Origin: Streptomyces sp. GESEQ-35 | Lineage (GTDB): Bacteria; Actinomycetota; Actinomycetes; Streptomycetales; Streptomycetaceae | NCBI RefSeq assembly: GCF_017948485.1 | Contig: NZ_JAFFSX010000011.1 | Coordinates: 248,001-312,000 of the forward strand | Direction of reading: 5' to 3' | DNA length: 64,000 nucleotides | Part shown: positions 36,947-44,693 of the stretch, in pieces | Layout: every line of letters starts with the position of its first letter | Position numbering within the stretch: position 1 is the stretch's first letter | Made by a program: the position numbers and the translations under genes | Notes under the pieces: model-generated | What the model was told of the DNA's origin: nothing | Seen by the model: the letters and a program-made list of their open reading frames with translations, nothing else | Databases searched by the model: none

Positions 36947-37744
36947 ATGACGCGACTCGCACATGACCGCTACTGCGACGAAATCGCCGACCAGGTGGGC
37001 CGGTTGAGGGCGGTGGTGGCATCCGGTGCCGACCTGTCCGCCATGGTGCCGACCTGTCCGGACTGGTCGCTGGAGTATCTCGTACGGCACATGGGCGGTG
37101 CCTTGCGCTGGGTCGAGCTGCTGGTGCGGACGCGGGCGCAGGAGGAGATCCCCGAGGACAAGGTGGAGCTGGCCCACGGCCCCGAGGCCAAGGGCGACCC
37201 CGCCGCGCTGGACGCCTGGCTCGCCGAGACCGGCGAGATGGTCCTCGCCGCGCTGCGCGAGGCCGGTCCTGACACGAAGGTGTGGGCGTGGGCCGGGATC
37301 CACACCTCCGGATTCTGGGCGCGCCGGATGACGCACGAACTCACCGTCCACCGCGCCGACGCCACCCTCGCCGCCGGACTGCCCTACGACGTCGCGCCGG
37401 AGGTGGCGGCCGACGCGATCGACGAGTGGCTGGAGATCATCGAGTTCGTGCAGCGGACGATGCCGCACGACGCGGCGACGGAGCTGCGCGGCCCCGGACG
37501 CAGCATCCATCTGCACGCCACCGACACCACGCCCGAGGTGAACGCCGAGTGGGTTATTGAGCTCGGCGAGGAGGGCGTCACCTGGCGCCGGGGCCATGAG
37601 AAGGCGACCGTCGCCCTGCGCGGCCGGCTGACCGACGTACTGCTCGCCTTCTACCGCCGACTGCCGCTGGACAGCCCGCGGTTGGAGGTCCTCGGCGAGC
37701 GGGAGCTGCTGGAGTTCTGGCTGGAGCGGGCGACGTTCGACTGA
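36947..37744 (+). CDS. Maleylpyruvate isomerase-family (DinB-fold) protein
   Basis: A 265-residue protein of the actinobacterial mycothiol-dependent maleylpyruvate isomerase-like group. The N-terminal helical bundle has VPTCPDWSLEYLVRHMGG and a metal-ligand candidate His in MTHELTVHRAD. The C-terminal domain is sterol-carrier-like. The real substrate is unknown; many such proteins are uncharacterised mycothiol-dependent enzymes. TAGGGT at 36933-36938 lies eight bases before the ATG, suggesting leaderless expression. Confidence 0.8.
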   Translation: MTRLAHDRYCDEIADQVGRLRAVVASGADLSAMVPTCPDWSLEYLVRHMGGALRWVELLVRTRAQEEIPEDKVELAHGPEAKGDPAALDAWLAETGEMVLAALREAGPDTKVWAWAGIHTSGFWARRMTHELTVHRADATLAAGLPYDVAPEVAADAIDEWLEIIEFVQRTMPHDAATELRGPGRSIHLHATDTTPEVNAEWVIELGEEGVTWRRGHEKATVALRGRLTDVLLAFYRRLPLDSPRLEVLGERELLEFWLERATFD

Positions 37745-37751
37745 CATGTGT

Positions 37752-37781
37752 GTGGCCCGCCCCGAGAGCGGGACGGGCCAC
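37752..37781. terminator. Terminator between convergent genes
   Basis: GTGGCCCGCCCCG (37752-37764) pairs with CGGGACGGGCCAC (37769-37781), 12 of 13 pairs, with loop AGAG. It serves the genes ending at 37744 (plus) and 37801 (minus). Confidence 0.8.
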
Positions 37782-37800
37782 AACGGTGGTGCCTGAGGCG

Positions 37801-38502
37801 TCAGCGGGTGCTGTTGGCCCCACGACGGCGGAAGCCGAAGTAGACGGCGCCGCCACCCAGGGCGACCAGCGCTGCCGCGATACCGGCGATGATGCCGGTG
37901 TTGGAGTTGGCGCCGGTCTCGGCGAGGTTGGAGTCACCGGCCGCGGGGGACGGGGCGCTGCTCGCGGTGTCCGCGGGCGGGGTGCTGTCGCTCTCCGAGG
38001 CCGACGGGGTCGGGGTGGGCGTGTCGGACTCGGCCGGGGTGGAGGGGGTCTCCGACGGCGTCGGGGTGGCCGGCGGGGTCGGGTTCTCCTCCTTCTTGCA
38101 GGCCGTGGCCGGGGTCACCAGGTTGGGCTTGATGTCCTCGTCCACGTAGGGCGCGGCGTTGACGTGGATGCGGTACTCGGCGCTCGGCTTCCAGTTCTCC
38201 TCGAAGGTGATGGTCACGCCCTCGCGTGAGCCCTTGACCACCTGCTCGCCGACCTTCTTGAGGTCGGCGCCGTTGTTCTGCAGGTACACGGTGACGGTCG
38301 CCGGCACACCGGCGGGGTCCACGTCGGTGACGCTGATGACACCCTTGTCGCCGTCGCACTTGGCGGCGGCCGAGAACTCATTGATGTTGCAGGCGAGGGC
38401 GTTGCCGGCGGCACCGAGCGCAAGCGCGGCCGAGGCGGAGGCGACACCGAGGATGCGCACGGAGCGTGCGACGGTACGGCGGGAAAGGGGCAGGACTGCC
38501 AC
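37801..38502 (-). CDS. LAETG-anchored secreted protein (sortase E substrate)
   Basis: A 233-residue exported protein. A signal peptide (SVRILGVASASAALALGAAG) ends near NALAC. A roughly 110-residue beta-rich domain with three cysteines follows. Then comes a Pro/Thr/Ser/Glu stalk (PTPPATPTPSETPSTPAESD), the sorting signal LAETGANSNTG, a membrane helix (IIAGIAAALVALGGGAVYFG) and an RRR tail. LAxTG is the class E sortase motif of Streptomyces, so the protein is probably linked to peptidoglycan. The function of the folded domain is unknown. Confidence 0.88.
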   Translation of the reverse strand: MAVLPLSRRTVARSVRILGVASASAALALGAAGNALACNINEFSAAAKCDGDKGVISVTDVDPAGVPATVTVYLQNNGADLKKVGEQVVKGSREGVTITFEENWKPSAEYRIHVNAAPYVDEDIKPNLVTPATACKKEENPTPPATPTPSETPSTPAESDTPTPTPSASESDSTPPADTASSAPSPAAGDSNLAETGANSNTGIIAGIAAALVALGGGAVYFGFRRRGANSTR

Positions 38503-38583
38503 GTTTGTCCTTCACAAAAAGCGCAAATGCGGGGGGCTGAGGGGGTGTTGATGGGACACCAACATTCCCAGGAGTCTCACAGG

Positions 38584-38611
38584 TCTATAAGTGCCGCGTA
38601 AGCACTGTCAA
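38584..38611 (-). promoter_or_regulatory. Near-consensus promoter of the LAETG protein gene
   Basis: On the minus strand TTGACA (38611-38606) and TATAGA (38589-38584) are separated by 16 bases. This is the best sigma-70/HrdB-type promoter in the window. It gives a leader of about 75 bases before the start at 38502. Confidence 0.8.
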
Positions 38612-38649
38612 CGCATATGCACAGCGAAGGCCTTGGCTTTGCCCTCTTA

Positions 38650-39774
38650 TTAACCGCCGACGCGTTTCAACGCAGCCGGAGCCTCCTCGATTCGGTCGAC
38701 CAGGGCAATTCGGGCCTCCATCGAACGGTCCCGGGCGAGCGCCTGGAGCAGCGGCCAGGTCGGCAACTTTTCCGTCCAGTGCGCCCGGTTCACCAGGACC
38801 ATGGGTGTGGGCTCGCCCCGCGACTCGTAGTAGTTCGGCGTCGCGTTGTCGAATATCTCCTGTACGGTGCCGGCGGCCCCCGGCAGGAAGACGACGCCCG
38901 CGGTGGAGCGGGCCAGCAGGCCGTCCTCGCGGGTGGCGTTGGCGAAGTACTTGGCTATGTGCGCGGCGAACGCGTTCGGCGGCTCGTGGCCGTAGAACCA
39001 GGTCGGGATGCCGACCGAAGGGCCGCCCTGAGGCCAGCGCTCACGGACCTCGAACGCGGCGCGCGCCCAGTCGGTGATCGACGGGACGAACTTCGGGGAT
39101 TTGGCGAGGAGTTGGAGCGCCTCGGTGAGCATGCCGTCGCCGTACGGCGCCGCGTACGCACCCAGGTTCGCCGCCTCCATGGCACCCGGCCCGCCGCCGG
39201 TGGCGACCGTGAAACCGGCCCGGGCCAGCTCACGGCCGAGGCGGGCGGCATCGCCGTACTCCTCCGTGCCGCGCGCCATGGCGTGCCCGCCCATGACGCC
39301 GACCACCCGGGCGCCGACGAGGAGTTCGTCGAGGGCGTCCGAGACGGCGTCGTCGTGGATCGAGCGCAGCATGGAGGAGAAGATGTCGCCGTCCGACTTG
39401 GTCTGCTGGAACCAGGTGTACGCGCGGGCGTCCGGGGTCGCCTCATAGCCCTCGTCGAGGGCGGCGAACAGCTCGTCGGGCGAGTAGACGAAGCCGCGGT
39501 ACGGGTCGAAGGGGAGACCCGGGACCGGCGGGAAGACCAGGGCCCCGGAGACGCGCACATGGGCGGCGGCCCCGGGGTCCATCGGGCAGCCGAGGAAGAC
39601 GGAGCCCGTGGCGTCCACGGTCAGCAGGACGTCCGTACGGTCCGTCAGGTCGACGGCCTGGACACGGTGATGGGCGAGTGAGCCGACCGCTGCGATCACC
39701 TCGTCGAACTCGGCGAGGGACTCGATCTCACGGTCGTGGGAGCCGTCGAACGGCTGGGCGGGGGTCGAGTGCAC
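38650..39774 (-). CDS. LOG-family Rossmann-fold protein
   Basis: A 374-residue protein. The LOG core has GVMGGHAMARGTEEYG, ATGGGPGAMEAANLGAY and FLPGAAGTVQEIFDN, equivalent to the PGGxGTxxE motif of cytokinin phosphoribohydrolases. The second Gly is replaced by Ala (PGAAGT). A roughly 130-residue N-terminal extension is not part of the plant-type LOG. The substrate is probably a nucleotide 5'-monophosphate, but activity is uncertain. GTG at 39774 lies eight bases after a TAGCAT/CATAGA -10-like sequence, so it may be leaderless. Confidence 0.82.
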   Translation of the reverse strand: MHSTPAQPFDGSHDREIESLAEFDEVIAAVGSLAHHRVQAVDLTDRTDVLLTVDATGSVFLGCPMDPGAAAHVRVSGALVFPPVPGLPFDPYRGFVYSPDELFAALDEGYEATPDARAYTWFQQTKSDGDIFSSMLRSIHDDAVSDALDELLVGARVVGVMGGHAMARGTEEYGDAARLGRELARAGFTVATGGGPGAMEAANLGAYAAPYGDGMLTEALQLLAKSPKFVPSITDWARAAFEVRERWPQGGPSVGIPTWFYGHEPPNAFAAHIAKYFANATREDGLLARSTAGVVFLPGAAGTVQEIFDNATPNYYESRGEPTPMVLVNRAHWTEKLPTWPLLQALARDRSMEARIALVDRIEEAPAALKRVGG

Positions 39775-39809
39775 GAGTCTATGCTAGGGGCTGGGCGGGA
39801 AGGGTGGTC

Positions 39810-39900
39810 TTTCGGCTGCGGGTCCGTTGTGGCTGGTCGCGCCCACGCGGCGGAGCCGCATATAGATACAGCCCCGCGCCCCTTTAGGGCGTTGCCCCTA
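39810..39900. repeat. Dispersed intergenic repeat, copy 1
   Basis: A 33-base block from 39810 (TTTCGGCTGCGGGTCCG...) matches copy 2 at 46163 with one mismatch. The block CCCCGCGCCCCT and then GGGCGTTG follow in both. Copy 1 carries about 30 extra bases between the two blocks. Similar sequences are common between Streptomyces genes; no coding potential is seen. Confidence 0.75.
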
Positions 39901-39902
39901 GG

Positions 39903-40310
39903 TCAGCCTTCTATCGCCGACGGGTCCATCCACACGACCTCCCAGTGGTGGCCGTCGAGGTCGTCGAAGCCGCGGCCGTACATGAAGCCGTGGTCCTGGA
40001 CCTGCTCCGATGCCGTGCCGCCCGCGGCGACCGCCTTCTCGACCAGTTCGTCGACCTTCTCGCGGCTCTCGGCGCTCAGGCAGATCGCCACCTCGTTGGT
40101 CTTCGTGGCGTCCGCGATCTCCTTGTTCGTGAAGGTCGAGTAGAACGGCTTGGTGAGCATCATCGCGACGATGGTGTCGCTGATCACGACCGATGCCGCG
40201 TTCTCGTCGGTGAACTGTGCGTTGATCGAGTAACCCAGCTCCGTGAAGAACTTCTTCGACGCGTCGAGGTCGTTCACGGGCAGGTTCACGAAGATCATCT
40301 GCTGGTACAT
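39903..40310 (-). CDS. VOC-family (glyoxalase-like) protein
   Basis: A 135-residue protein with the start MYQQMIFVNLPVNDLDASKK and the FFTELGYSINAQF pattern of PhnB/glyoxalase-type lactoylglutathione-lyase relatives. HGFMYGRGFDDLDGHHWEV forms the second beta-alpha-beta unit. ATG at 40310 is chosen because GGGAGAG lies eight bases upstream, which makes the in-frame 40325 start unnecessary. The ligand is unknown. Confidence 0.85.
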   Translation of the reverse strand: MYQQMIFVNLPVNDLDASKKFFTELGYSINAQFTDENAASVVISDTIVAMMLTKPFYSTFTNKEIADATKTNEVAICLSAESREKVDELVEKAVAAGGTASEQVQDHGFMYGRGFDDLDGHHWEVVWMDPSAIEG

Positions 40311-40417
40311 CGAGGTCTCTCCCATCGGGTTCGTGTCGTTGCGTTTGGTAGACCCGAGGATGGCGCGGAACTCATCGCCGTGCGGAGACCTTTTTCGTAC
40401 GTCTTCTCGTACGAGGT

Positions 40418-41737
40418 TCAGTGGGCCATCGGCAGGGCCGCCAGCTCGGCGACGATCAGGGTGAGCGGGCCGAACAGGGCCAGCAGGGCGCCGGCGCGGA
40501 GGGCGGCGGCGCTGCGGAGCATGGCGGCGGGGGCACCGAGGCGCACGAGGGCGGCGGTGGTGTCGGCACGGGCCTGCTTCGCCTCTACGGCGGCGGTGAG
40601 GAGGGTGGCCGCCGCGCAGCCGACGACCACCAGTGTGCCGAGGGTGGTGAGGGAGCCGAGGGGTTGGACGTCGGTGTCGTGGACGAGAGCCGACGTGTAC
40701 GCCGCCGAGGCGACCGCGCAGGCGACGCCCAGGGGGCGGCCGATGCGGGCGGACTCCTCCATGAGGATGCGGCCCGCGAGGAGGCGGAGAGCGCCGGGGT
40801 GGAGGGACTGGAGGAGGCGGCCGCAGAGGTGGGTCAGGCCGGGGGAGGCGAGGGTGAGCCCCAGGGCGGTGAGGGCCCAGCCGGCGAGCGTGCCGGGGGA
40901 TGTGGTGTCCGCGGTGCGGCTCGCGTAGGCCTCCACGGTGAGGCCTGCGGTGAGGACGGTGATGCCCCAGGGGAGACCGCGGGGCGCTTCGCGAGGGGCC
41001 GGGAGTTCGAGGTGGGGGTCGGGTTCGTGGACGTCGGCCGGTGGGGTGTCCGGGGTTGCCGCAGAGAGGTCGGTCGTGCTGCCCGCGGCCTCACGATTGT
41101 CCGCGGACTTTCGTCCCATGTGCGTGCCGAATCGTCCGTACGCTCCGAACGTCTCCCGTGCCGCCGCCAATCCGTACGCGCCGAAGCGGCCGTAACTCCT
41201 GCGGGCCCCGTGCTGCGCGGGCCTGCGCGGGTCTTTCGGGCGTAGTACCAGGGCCGTGGCGAGGGACGCCGCTGCCGGTACCAGGGCGAGCAGCGTCAGG
41301 GTCGCCGGGAGGGGGAGTTGCTGTTCCGCCGCCAGGAACTCCGTGGCCGCGCCGTCGAACGGCATGCCGGTGAGGTCTCCCCGCAGGTGGAGGAAGACCA
41401 GGAGGGCGAGCAGGGAGCCGAGTGTGGTGGCGAAAGCGGTCGTGACGGCGGAGACGACCATCAGGCGGCCGGGGCCGAGGCCGATGGCGGACAGGCCCGG
41501 GCGGGGTTTGGTCGCCGGGTCGGTGCGGGCCACCGCCACGGCGAAGTAGACGGTGGTGGCCAGGGGGGCCGCGCACCAGGCCAGGCGAAGGGTCGACGCG
41601 GCAGGCTCCTGGTGGGACAGCGCGTGGCCCAGGGCGGAGAGAAGCAGGAAGCCCGTCGCTGCCGAGGCCGCGGCCACCGAGAGACGGCGCAGCAGTACGG
41701 CGGGCCGGCCGACGCGGGTCAGACGGAGAGCGAGCAC
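40418..41737 (-). CDS. Multi-spanning membrane protein, probable ABC exporter permease
   Basis: A 439-residue membrane protein with about eight hydrophobic segments in two halves (residues 10-190 and 270-435). A Pro/Glu-rich hydrophilic linker joins them, with a region of Tyr-Gly-rich repeats (YGRFGAYG, FGAYGRFG) near residue 185. GTG at 41737 overlaps the ATPase gene by 19 bases, so it is the partner of that ATPase. FtsX/MacB-like topology is possible. The transported substrate is unknown. Confidence 0.75.
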   Translation of the reverse strand: MLALRLTRVGRPAVLLRRLSVAAASAATGFLLLSALGHALSHQEPAASTLRLAWCAAPLATTVYFAVAVARTDPATKPRPGLSAIGLGPGRLMVVSAVTTAFATTLGSLLALLVFLHLRGDLTGMPFDGAATEFLAAEQQLPLPATLTLLALVPAAASLATALVLRPKDPRRPAQHGARRSYGRFGAYGLAAARETFGAYGRFGTHMGRKSADNREAAGSTTDLSAATPDTPPADVHEPDPHLELPAPREAPRGLPWGITVLTAGLTVEAYASRTADTTSPGTLAGWALTALGLTLASPGLTHLCGRLLQSLHPGALRLLAGRILMEESARIGRPLGVACAVASAAYTSALVHDTDVQPLGSLTTLGTLVVVGCAAATLLTAAVEAKQARADTTAALVRLGAPAAMLRSAAALRAGALLALFGPLTLIVAELAALPMAH

Positions 41738-42459
41738 GCGGCCCGGCCTTCCGACTCGGTGACCGGGGGCAGATGCACGGTGGTCACGCGCCGGCCGTCC
41801 AGGAGGGAGAGCGTGCGGTCCGCGACCGCCGCCGTTTCCGCGTCGTGTGTCGCCAGGATCACCGTGATGCCGTGCGAGCGTGCCGCCGTGGTGAGCGTGC
41901 GCAGGATGTGGCCGCGGTCGGCGCGGTGAAGAGGGGCCGTCGGCTCGTCCGCGAACAGGACCGTGGGGGTCGGGGCCAGTGCCCTGGCGATCGAGACGCG
42001 CTGGCGTTCCGCCTGGACCAGTTCGTGCGGGCGCTTGCGGGCGCGGTCCCCGATGTCCAGGCGCTCCAGCCACTCCATCGCCGCCACCTTGGCGCGACGG
42101 CGGCTGGTGCCGCGGAGCATCAGGGGCAGGGCGGCGTTCTCCCAGGCGTTGAGTTCGGGGACGAGGAGCGGGGCCGGGTCGATCCAGGCGAAGCGGTCGC
42201 GGCGCAGCCGTTCGCGGGGGACGGGGCCCATGGTGTGCACCGGCACGCTGTTGAACCAGACCTCGCCGCGCAGCGGTCGTACCAGGCCGGACAGACATCT
42301 CAGCAGCGTGGTCTTGCCGCTCCCGCGGGGGCCGTTGACCGCGACGATCTCGCCCTCCTGGACGTGGAGCGAGACGCCGCCGAGCGCGGGCGAGCCGTCC
42401 TCGTGCCGAAAGTGCAGGGAGCGTGCCCAGAGCACGTCGTTGTCCGGCGGGGCCACCAT
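41719..42459 (-). CDS. ABC transporter ATPase with degenerate motifs
   Basis: A 246-residue LolD/MacB-type ATPase. Walker A GPRGSGKTT (near 45) and Walker B VLFADEP with H-loop ILATHD are intact. The signature LSGGQ is replaced by LVQAE (in HELVQAERQRVSIARAL). The Q-loop Gln is replaced in AWIDPAPLLVPE. It pairs with the overlapping downstream permease gene. ATG at 42459 has weak GAGG upstream. Confidence 0.85.
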   Translation of the reverse strand: MVAPPDNDVLWARSLHFRHEDGSPALGGVSLHVQEGEIVAVNGPRGSGKTTLLRCLSGLVRPLRGEVWFNSVPVHTMGPVPRERLRRDRFAWIDPAPLLVPELNAWENAALPLMLRGTSRRRAKVAAMEWLERLDIGDRARKRPHELVQAERQRVSIARALAPTPTVLFADEPTAPLHRADRGHILRTLTTAARSHGITVILATHDAETAAVADRTLSLLDGRRVTTVHLPPVTESEGRAACSLSV

Positions 42460-42497
42460 GGGCGTACACCTCGTTCAGATCCGTAGTTCCCGGTGCC

Positions 42498-42517
42498 GTT
42501 CCCCCTTGCGGGGGAAC
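42498..42517. promoter_or_regulatory. Perfect hairpin upstream of the ABC ATPase gene
   Basis: GTTCCCCC-TTGC-GGGGGAAC, an 8-bp stem with a 4-base loop, 39 bases upstream of the ATPase start. It lies in the leader or promoter region, so an operator or leader stem is as likely as a terminator. Confidence 0.45.
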
Positions 42518-42582
42518 GACGGCAGGGCCGATCGGCTACAAGGCACGCTAGGGATCCGGGGCAGGAACGCCGGACAGCACGC

Positions 42583-42625
42583 GGCCCGGGTGCACCCATG
42601 CCACTCGTTCGGGTGCACCCGGGCC
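42583..42625. terminator. 15-bp inverted repeat built from two palindromes
   Basis: GGCCCGGGTGCACCC (42583-42597) and GGGTGCACCCGGGCC (42611-42625) are exact reverse complements with a 13-base loop. Each arm contains the 10-bp palindrome GGGTGCACCC. It lies 17 bases downstream of the minus-strand aminotransferase gene, so it is probably its terminator; a dimeric operator pair is the alternative. Confidence 0.65.
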
Positions 42626-42641
42626 ACCGGGCCGTTGGAAG

Positions 42642-44006
42642 CTACAGCTTGGTCCACGCCTCCGTGAGCGTCGCGCGCAGGATCTGCTCGATCTCGTCGA
42701 AGGTCTCCTGGTTGGAGATCAGCGGCGGGGCGAGCTGGACGACCGGGTCGCCGCGGTCGTCGGCACGGCAGTACAGGCCGTTGTCGTAGAGCGCCTTGGA
42801 GAGGAAGCCGTACAGGACGCGCTCGGTCTCCTCGTCGTTGAAGGACTCCCTGGTGGCCTTGTCCTTGACGAGTTCGATGCCGTAGAAGAAGCCGTTGCCG
42901 CGTACGTCGCCGACGATCGGCAGGTCGTACAGCTTCTCCAGGGTCGCGCGGAAGGCGCCCTCGTTGTCGAGGACGTGCTGGTTGAGGCCTTCGCGCTCGA
43001 AGAGGTCGAGGTTGGCGAGGCCCACCGCGGCCGACACCGGGTGGCCGCCGAAGGTGTAGCCGTGCAGGAAGGTGTTGTCGCCCTTGTAGAACGGCTCGGC
43101 CAGCCGGTCGGAGATGATGCAGGCGCCGATCGGGGAGTAGCCCGAGGTCATGCCCTTGGCACAGGTGATCATGTCCGGGACGTAGTCGAACTTGTCGCAG
43201 GCGAACGTCGTGCCCAGCCGGCCGAAGGCGCAGATGACCTCGTCCGAGACCAGCAGTACGTCGTACTGGTCGCAGATCTCGCGGACGCGCTGGAAGTAGC
43301 CGGGCGGGGGCGGGAAGCAGCCGCCCGCGTTCTGCACCGGCTCCAGGAAGACGGCCGCGACCGTCTCCGGGCCCTCGAAGAGGATCTGCTGCTCGATCTG
43401 GTCGGCGGCCCAGCGGCCGAAGGCCTCGGGGTCGTCACCGAAGAGCGGGGCGCGGTAGATGTTGGTGTTCGGGACCTTGTGCGCGCCCGGGACGAGGGGC
43501 TCGAACGGGGCCTTCAGGGCCGGGAGGCCCGTGATGGACAGGGCGCCCTGCGGGGTGCCGTGGTAGGCGACCGCGCGGGAGATCACCTTGTACTTGGTGG
43601 GCTTGCCGGTGAGCTTGAAGTACTGCTTGGCGAGCTTCCAGGCGGTCTCGACCGCCTCGCCGCCACCGGTGGTGAAGAAGACCTTGTTCAGGTCGCCGGG
43701 CGCGTGCTGCGCCAGGCGCTCCGCGAGCTCGACGGCCTTCGGGTGGGCGTAGGACCACACCGGGAAGAACGCCAGATCCTGCGCCTGCTTGAAGGCGGCC
43801 TCGGCGAGTTCCGTGCGGCCGTGACCGGCCTGGACCACGAACAGACCCGCGAGACCGTCGAGGTAACGCTTGCCCTTGTCGTCGTAGATGTAGGTGCCCT
43901 CGCCCCGGACGATGGTCGGGACGGGGGAGTTCTCGTACGAGGACATGCGGGTGAAGTGCATCCACAGGTGGTCGTACGCGGTCTGGCTGAGGTCCTTGGT
44001 GCTCAC
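42642..44006 (-). CDS. Class III PLP aminotransferase, polyamine/GABA type
   Basis: A 454-residue omega-aminotransferase. TTGGGEAVETAWKLAKQY binds the PLP phosphate, VSDEVICAFGRLG carries the Asp for the pyridine nitrogen, and the Schiff-base Lys is in ITCAKGMTSGYSPIG. Context with an Lrp regulator and an aminobutyraldehyde dehydrogenase suggests transamination of putrescine or GABA-like amines. Start ATG at 44006. Confidence 0.88.
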   Translation of the reverse strand: MSTKDLSQTAYDHLWMHFTRMSSYENSPVPTIVRGEGTYIYDDKGKRYLDGLAGLFVVQAGHGRTELAEAAFKQAQDLAFFPVWSYAHPKAVELAERLAQHAPGDLNKVFFTTGGGEAVETAWKLAKQYFKLTGKPTKYKVISRAVAYHGTPQGALSITGLPALKAPFEPLVPGAHKVPNTNIYRAPLFGDDPEAFGRWAADQIEQQILFEGPETVAAVFLEPVQNAGGCFPPPPGYFQRVREICDQYDVLLVSDEVICAFGRLGTTFACDKFDYVPDMITCAKGMTSGYSPIGACIISDRLAEPFYKGDNTFLHGYTFGGHPVSAAVGLANLDLFEREGLNQHVLDNEGAFRATLEKLYDLPIVGDVRGNGFFYGIELVKDKATRESFNDEETERVLYGFLSKALYDNGLYCRADDRGDPVVQLAPPLISNQETFDEIEQILRATLTEAWTKL

Positions 44007-44025
44007 GGTTATCGGGTCCTCACGG

Positions 44026-44523
44026 TTATCGGGTTCCCCACATGTAGGTCTGCTTCTTGAGCTTCAGATAGACGAAGCTCTCGGTGGAGCGCACTCCGGG
44101 GATGGCCCGGATGCGTTTGTTGATGACGTCCAGCAAGTGGTCGTCGTCCTCGCAGACGACTTCCACCATCAGGTCGAAGGAGCCTGCTGTCATCACCACG
44201 TACTCGCATTCGGACATGGCGGTCAGTGCGTCGGCCACGGACTCCACGTCGCCCTCGACATGGATGCCGACCATCGCCTGCCGCCGGAAGCCCACGGTGA
44301 GCGGGTCCGTGACGGCGACGATCTGCATCACGCCCTGGTCGAGCAGCTTCTGGACGCGCTGCCGCACGGCCGCCTCGGAGAGGCCGACGGCCTTGCCGAT
44401 GGCGGCGTACGGCCGGCGGCCGTCCTCCTGGAGCTGTTCGATGATGGCGAGGGAGACGGCATCCAGCTGGGGATTGCCGTTCCGCTGATCTGCGCTTCGA
44501 CTGGCCACGGCCTCACTGTGCAC
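44026..44523 (-). CDS. Lrp/AsnC-family regulator
   Basis: A 165-residue regulator. The winged helix is in LDAVSLAIIEQLQEDGRRPY to GLSEAAVRQRVQKLLDQG. The RAM ligand domain has VGFRRQAMVGIHVEGDV and FDLMVEVVCEDDDHLLDV. GTG at 44523 is preferred to the upstream TTG. It is divergent from the aldehyde dehydrogenase gene and 19 bases upstream of the aminotransferase gene, so it probably controls both in response to an amino acid or polyamine. AT-richer sequence near 44560-44600 could hold its sites. Confidence 0.88.
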   Translation of the reverse strand: MHSEAVASRSADQRNGNPQLDAVSLAIIEQLQEDGRRPYAAIGKAVGLSEAAVRQRVQKLLDQGVMQIVAVTDPLTVGFRRQAMVGIHVEGDVESVADALTAMSECEYVVMTAGSFDLMVEVVCEDDDHLLDVINKRIRAIPGVRSTESFVYLKLKKQTYMWGTR

Positions 44524-44618
44524 GACGTCTCGACAGTTCCGCAAGGCCGGAGCGATGAAATTCGTTGTTTACGTGGCCGAGACTTGCGGATTTCGCAGGA
44601 ATGGCGCGATCGGGGGTG

Positions 44619-44646
44619 TTGAAAACGTCGGCGCGCGGATTAGGGT
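44619..44646 (+). promoter_or_regulatory. Promoter of the aminobutyraldehyde dehydrogenase gene
   Basis: TTGAAA (44619-44624), a 16-base spacer and TAGGGT (44641-44646) make a good HrdB-type promoter. They give a leader of about 40 bases with AGGAGG at 44682-44687. Confidence 0.65.
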
Positions 44647-44693
44647 GGGTGTCTCAGTCAATGGACAGTTCGACCCGACACAGGAGGCCGGCA

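Noticed and set aside
40395..40414. TCGTACG/CGTACGA hairpin as a terminator for the ABC permease gene
   Set aside because: In the minus direction it is followed by A residues, not U, and the stem is only 7 bp; function unclear.
41738..42469. N-terminal extension of the ABC permease frame back to 42469
   Set aside because: It lies entirely over the ATPase gene in another frame and is Arg/Pro-rich; GTG 41737 gives a normal membrane protein.
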